A stretch of 5,288 bases of DNA, from positions 2,426 through 7,713 of the forward strand of contig JAUNBO010000040.1 of NCBI GenBank assembly GCA_030527065.1. Reading direction: 5' to 3'. Below the pieces are notes generated by a model. It was given only the letters and a program-made list of their open reading frames with translations. It was not told the DNA's origin and did no database searches. This stretch comes from Bacillota bacterium (GTDB taxonomy: Bacteria; Bacillota; Clostridia; Peptostreptococcales; Anaerovoracaceae). The position numbers were made by a program, and so were the translations under genes. Of this stretch, positions 4,552 to 5,288 are shown one piece after another (position 1 is the stretch's first letter; every line of letters starts with the position of its first letter).

Positions 4552-5288
4552 ATGAGAGAAGTAGTGATCGTAAGTGCGGCGAGAACGGCCATCGGCAATT
4601 TCGGCGGGGCGTTGAAGGACGTGCCGGCAGCCAAGCTGGGCGCAGTAGCGGTGAAGGGCGCCATAGAAAGAGCGGGCATACAGCCTTCAGATGTAGAGGA
4701 GCTGGTCTTTGGCAGCGTGCTTCAGGGCGGCCTGGGGCAGAACATCGCCCGGCAGGTATCCGTGGAAGCGGGCATCCCCGTGGAAGTGCCGTCCATGACC
4801 CTGAACAAGGTCTGCGGCTCCGGCCTCAGAACCGTTTCCCTGGCGGCCCAGCTGATAAAAGCGGGAGATGCGGACATCGTGGTGGCCGGCGGCGTGGAAA
4901 ACATGAGCGCAGCGCCTTACTATGCCCCCAACGCCCGCTGGGGAGCCAGAATGGGCGATACCAAGCTGATAGACATGATGGTCCACGACGGCCTCACGGA
5001 CATCTTCAACAATTATCACATGGGCATCACTGCGGAGAACATTGTGGAGCAGTGGGGCATCACCAGGGAAGAGCTGGACGAGTTTGCCGCCAGGTCCCAG
5101 CAGAAAGCGGAAGCGGCCATCAAATCGGGAAGGTTCAAGGATGAGATCGTCCCCGTGGAGATCCCCCAGAGAAAGGGAGACCCGGTGGTCTTCGATACAG
5201 ACGAATTCCCCCGCTTCGGCTGCACGGCAGAGGGCCTTTCCAAGTTAAAGCCCGCCTTCAAAAAGGACGGCGTGGTAACGGCGGCCAA
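4552..5288 (+). CDS. thlA: Acetyl-CoA C-acetyltransferase (thiolase), 3' end cut by window edge
   Basis: This thiolase condenses two acetyl-CoA into acetoacetyl-CoA (reversible), the entry step to butyrate, butanol or polyhydroxybutyrate pathways; the cytosolic enzyme is normally a tetramer. The frame is open from the ATG to the right edge: 245 codons of about 392 usual. Seen: VIVSAARTAIGNFGGAL (5-21), the nucleophile Cys88 in LNKVCGSGLRT (84-94), GGVENMSAAPY (113-123), and His156-Met157 in NNYHMGITAEN (153-163), part of the CoA-binding loop. These positions match biosynthetic thiolases such as clostridial ThlA and Zoogloea PhaA. The C-terminal GHP and CGGG motifs with the second cysteine are beyond the window, so completeness cannot be checked. 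The symbol thlA is by similarity; atoB or phaA would be equivalent. It starts 48 nt after the DUF2156 gene and probably leads an operon to the right. Confidence 0.95.
   Translation, partial: MREVVIVSAARTAIGNFGGALKDVPAAKLGAVAVKGAIERAGIQPSDVEELVFGSVLQGGLGQNIARQVSVEAGIPVEVPSMTLNKVCGSGLRTVSLAAQLIKAGDADIVVAGGVENMSAAPYYAPNARWGARMGDTKLIDMMVHDGLTDIFNNYHMGITAENIVEQWGITREELDEFAARSQQKAEAAIKSGRFKDEIVPVEIPQRKGDPVVFDTDEFPRFGCTAEGLSKLKPAFKKDGVVTAA

Overview
The window is a gene-dense, GC-rich stretch with every gene on the + strand: five complete genes and one gene cut by the right edge. The content suggests a GC-rich anaerobic Clostridia-type Firmicute, probably Lachnospiraceae or a relative. The reasons are the DUF4130 (TIGR03915-type) protein, a class U-like sirtuin, a stand-alone DUF2156 protein, a clostridial-type thiolase and strong purine-rich ribosome binding sites. 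This assignment is inference from gene types; no rRNA or other phylogenetic marker is present.

Left part (1-1112): a complete DUF4130 'DNA metabolism' protein, normally paired with a radical SAM protein that would lie just left of the window. Its 3' end is followed by a strong hairpin and by a second copy of its last conserved stretch (a 32-bp direct repeat with one mismatch). A near-consensus promoter (TTGACA, 17-nt spacer, TACAAT) then begins a structured leader of about 105 nt.

Middle (1113-3473): an NAD-dependent sirtuin with all catalytic and zinc residues. A 233-nt gap with an extended -10 promoter and palindromes follows. Next come surE (metal-dependent nucleoside 5'-monophosphatase) and, 37 nt on, an isochorismatase-family cysteine hydrolase that is probably co-transcribed with surE.

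Right part (3474-5288): a GC-rich 97-nt gap, a cytosolic DUF2156 protein with the GNAT-like fold of the MprF C-terminal domain, and the first 245 codons of an acetyl-CoA acetyltransferase with a very strong ribosome binding site. The thiolase would supply acetoacetyl-CoA, typically for butyrate or related pathways; the genes that could confirm this are outside the window.

The genes look like ordinary chromosomal housekeeping and accessory metabolism. I see no mobile element, CRISPR array, tRNA, rRNA or phage gene, and no canonical terminator with a T-tract. The points most worth a second look are the duplicated, in-frame gene tail with its hairpin, the competing stem-loops in the sirtuin leader, and the uncharacterised DUF4130 and DUF2156 proteins. 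I do not see a convincing new multi-gene system.
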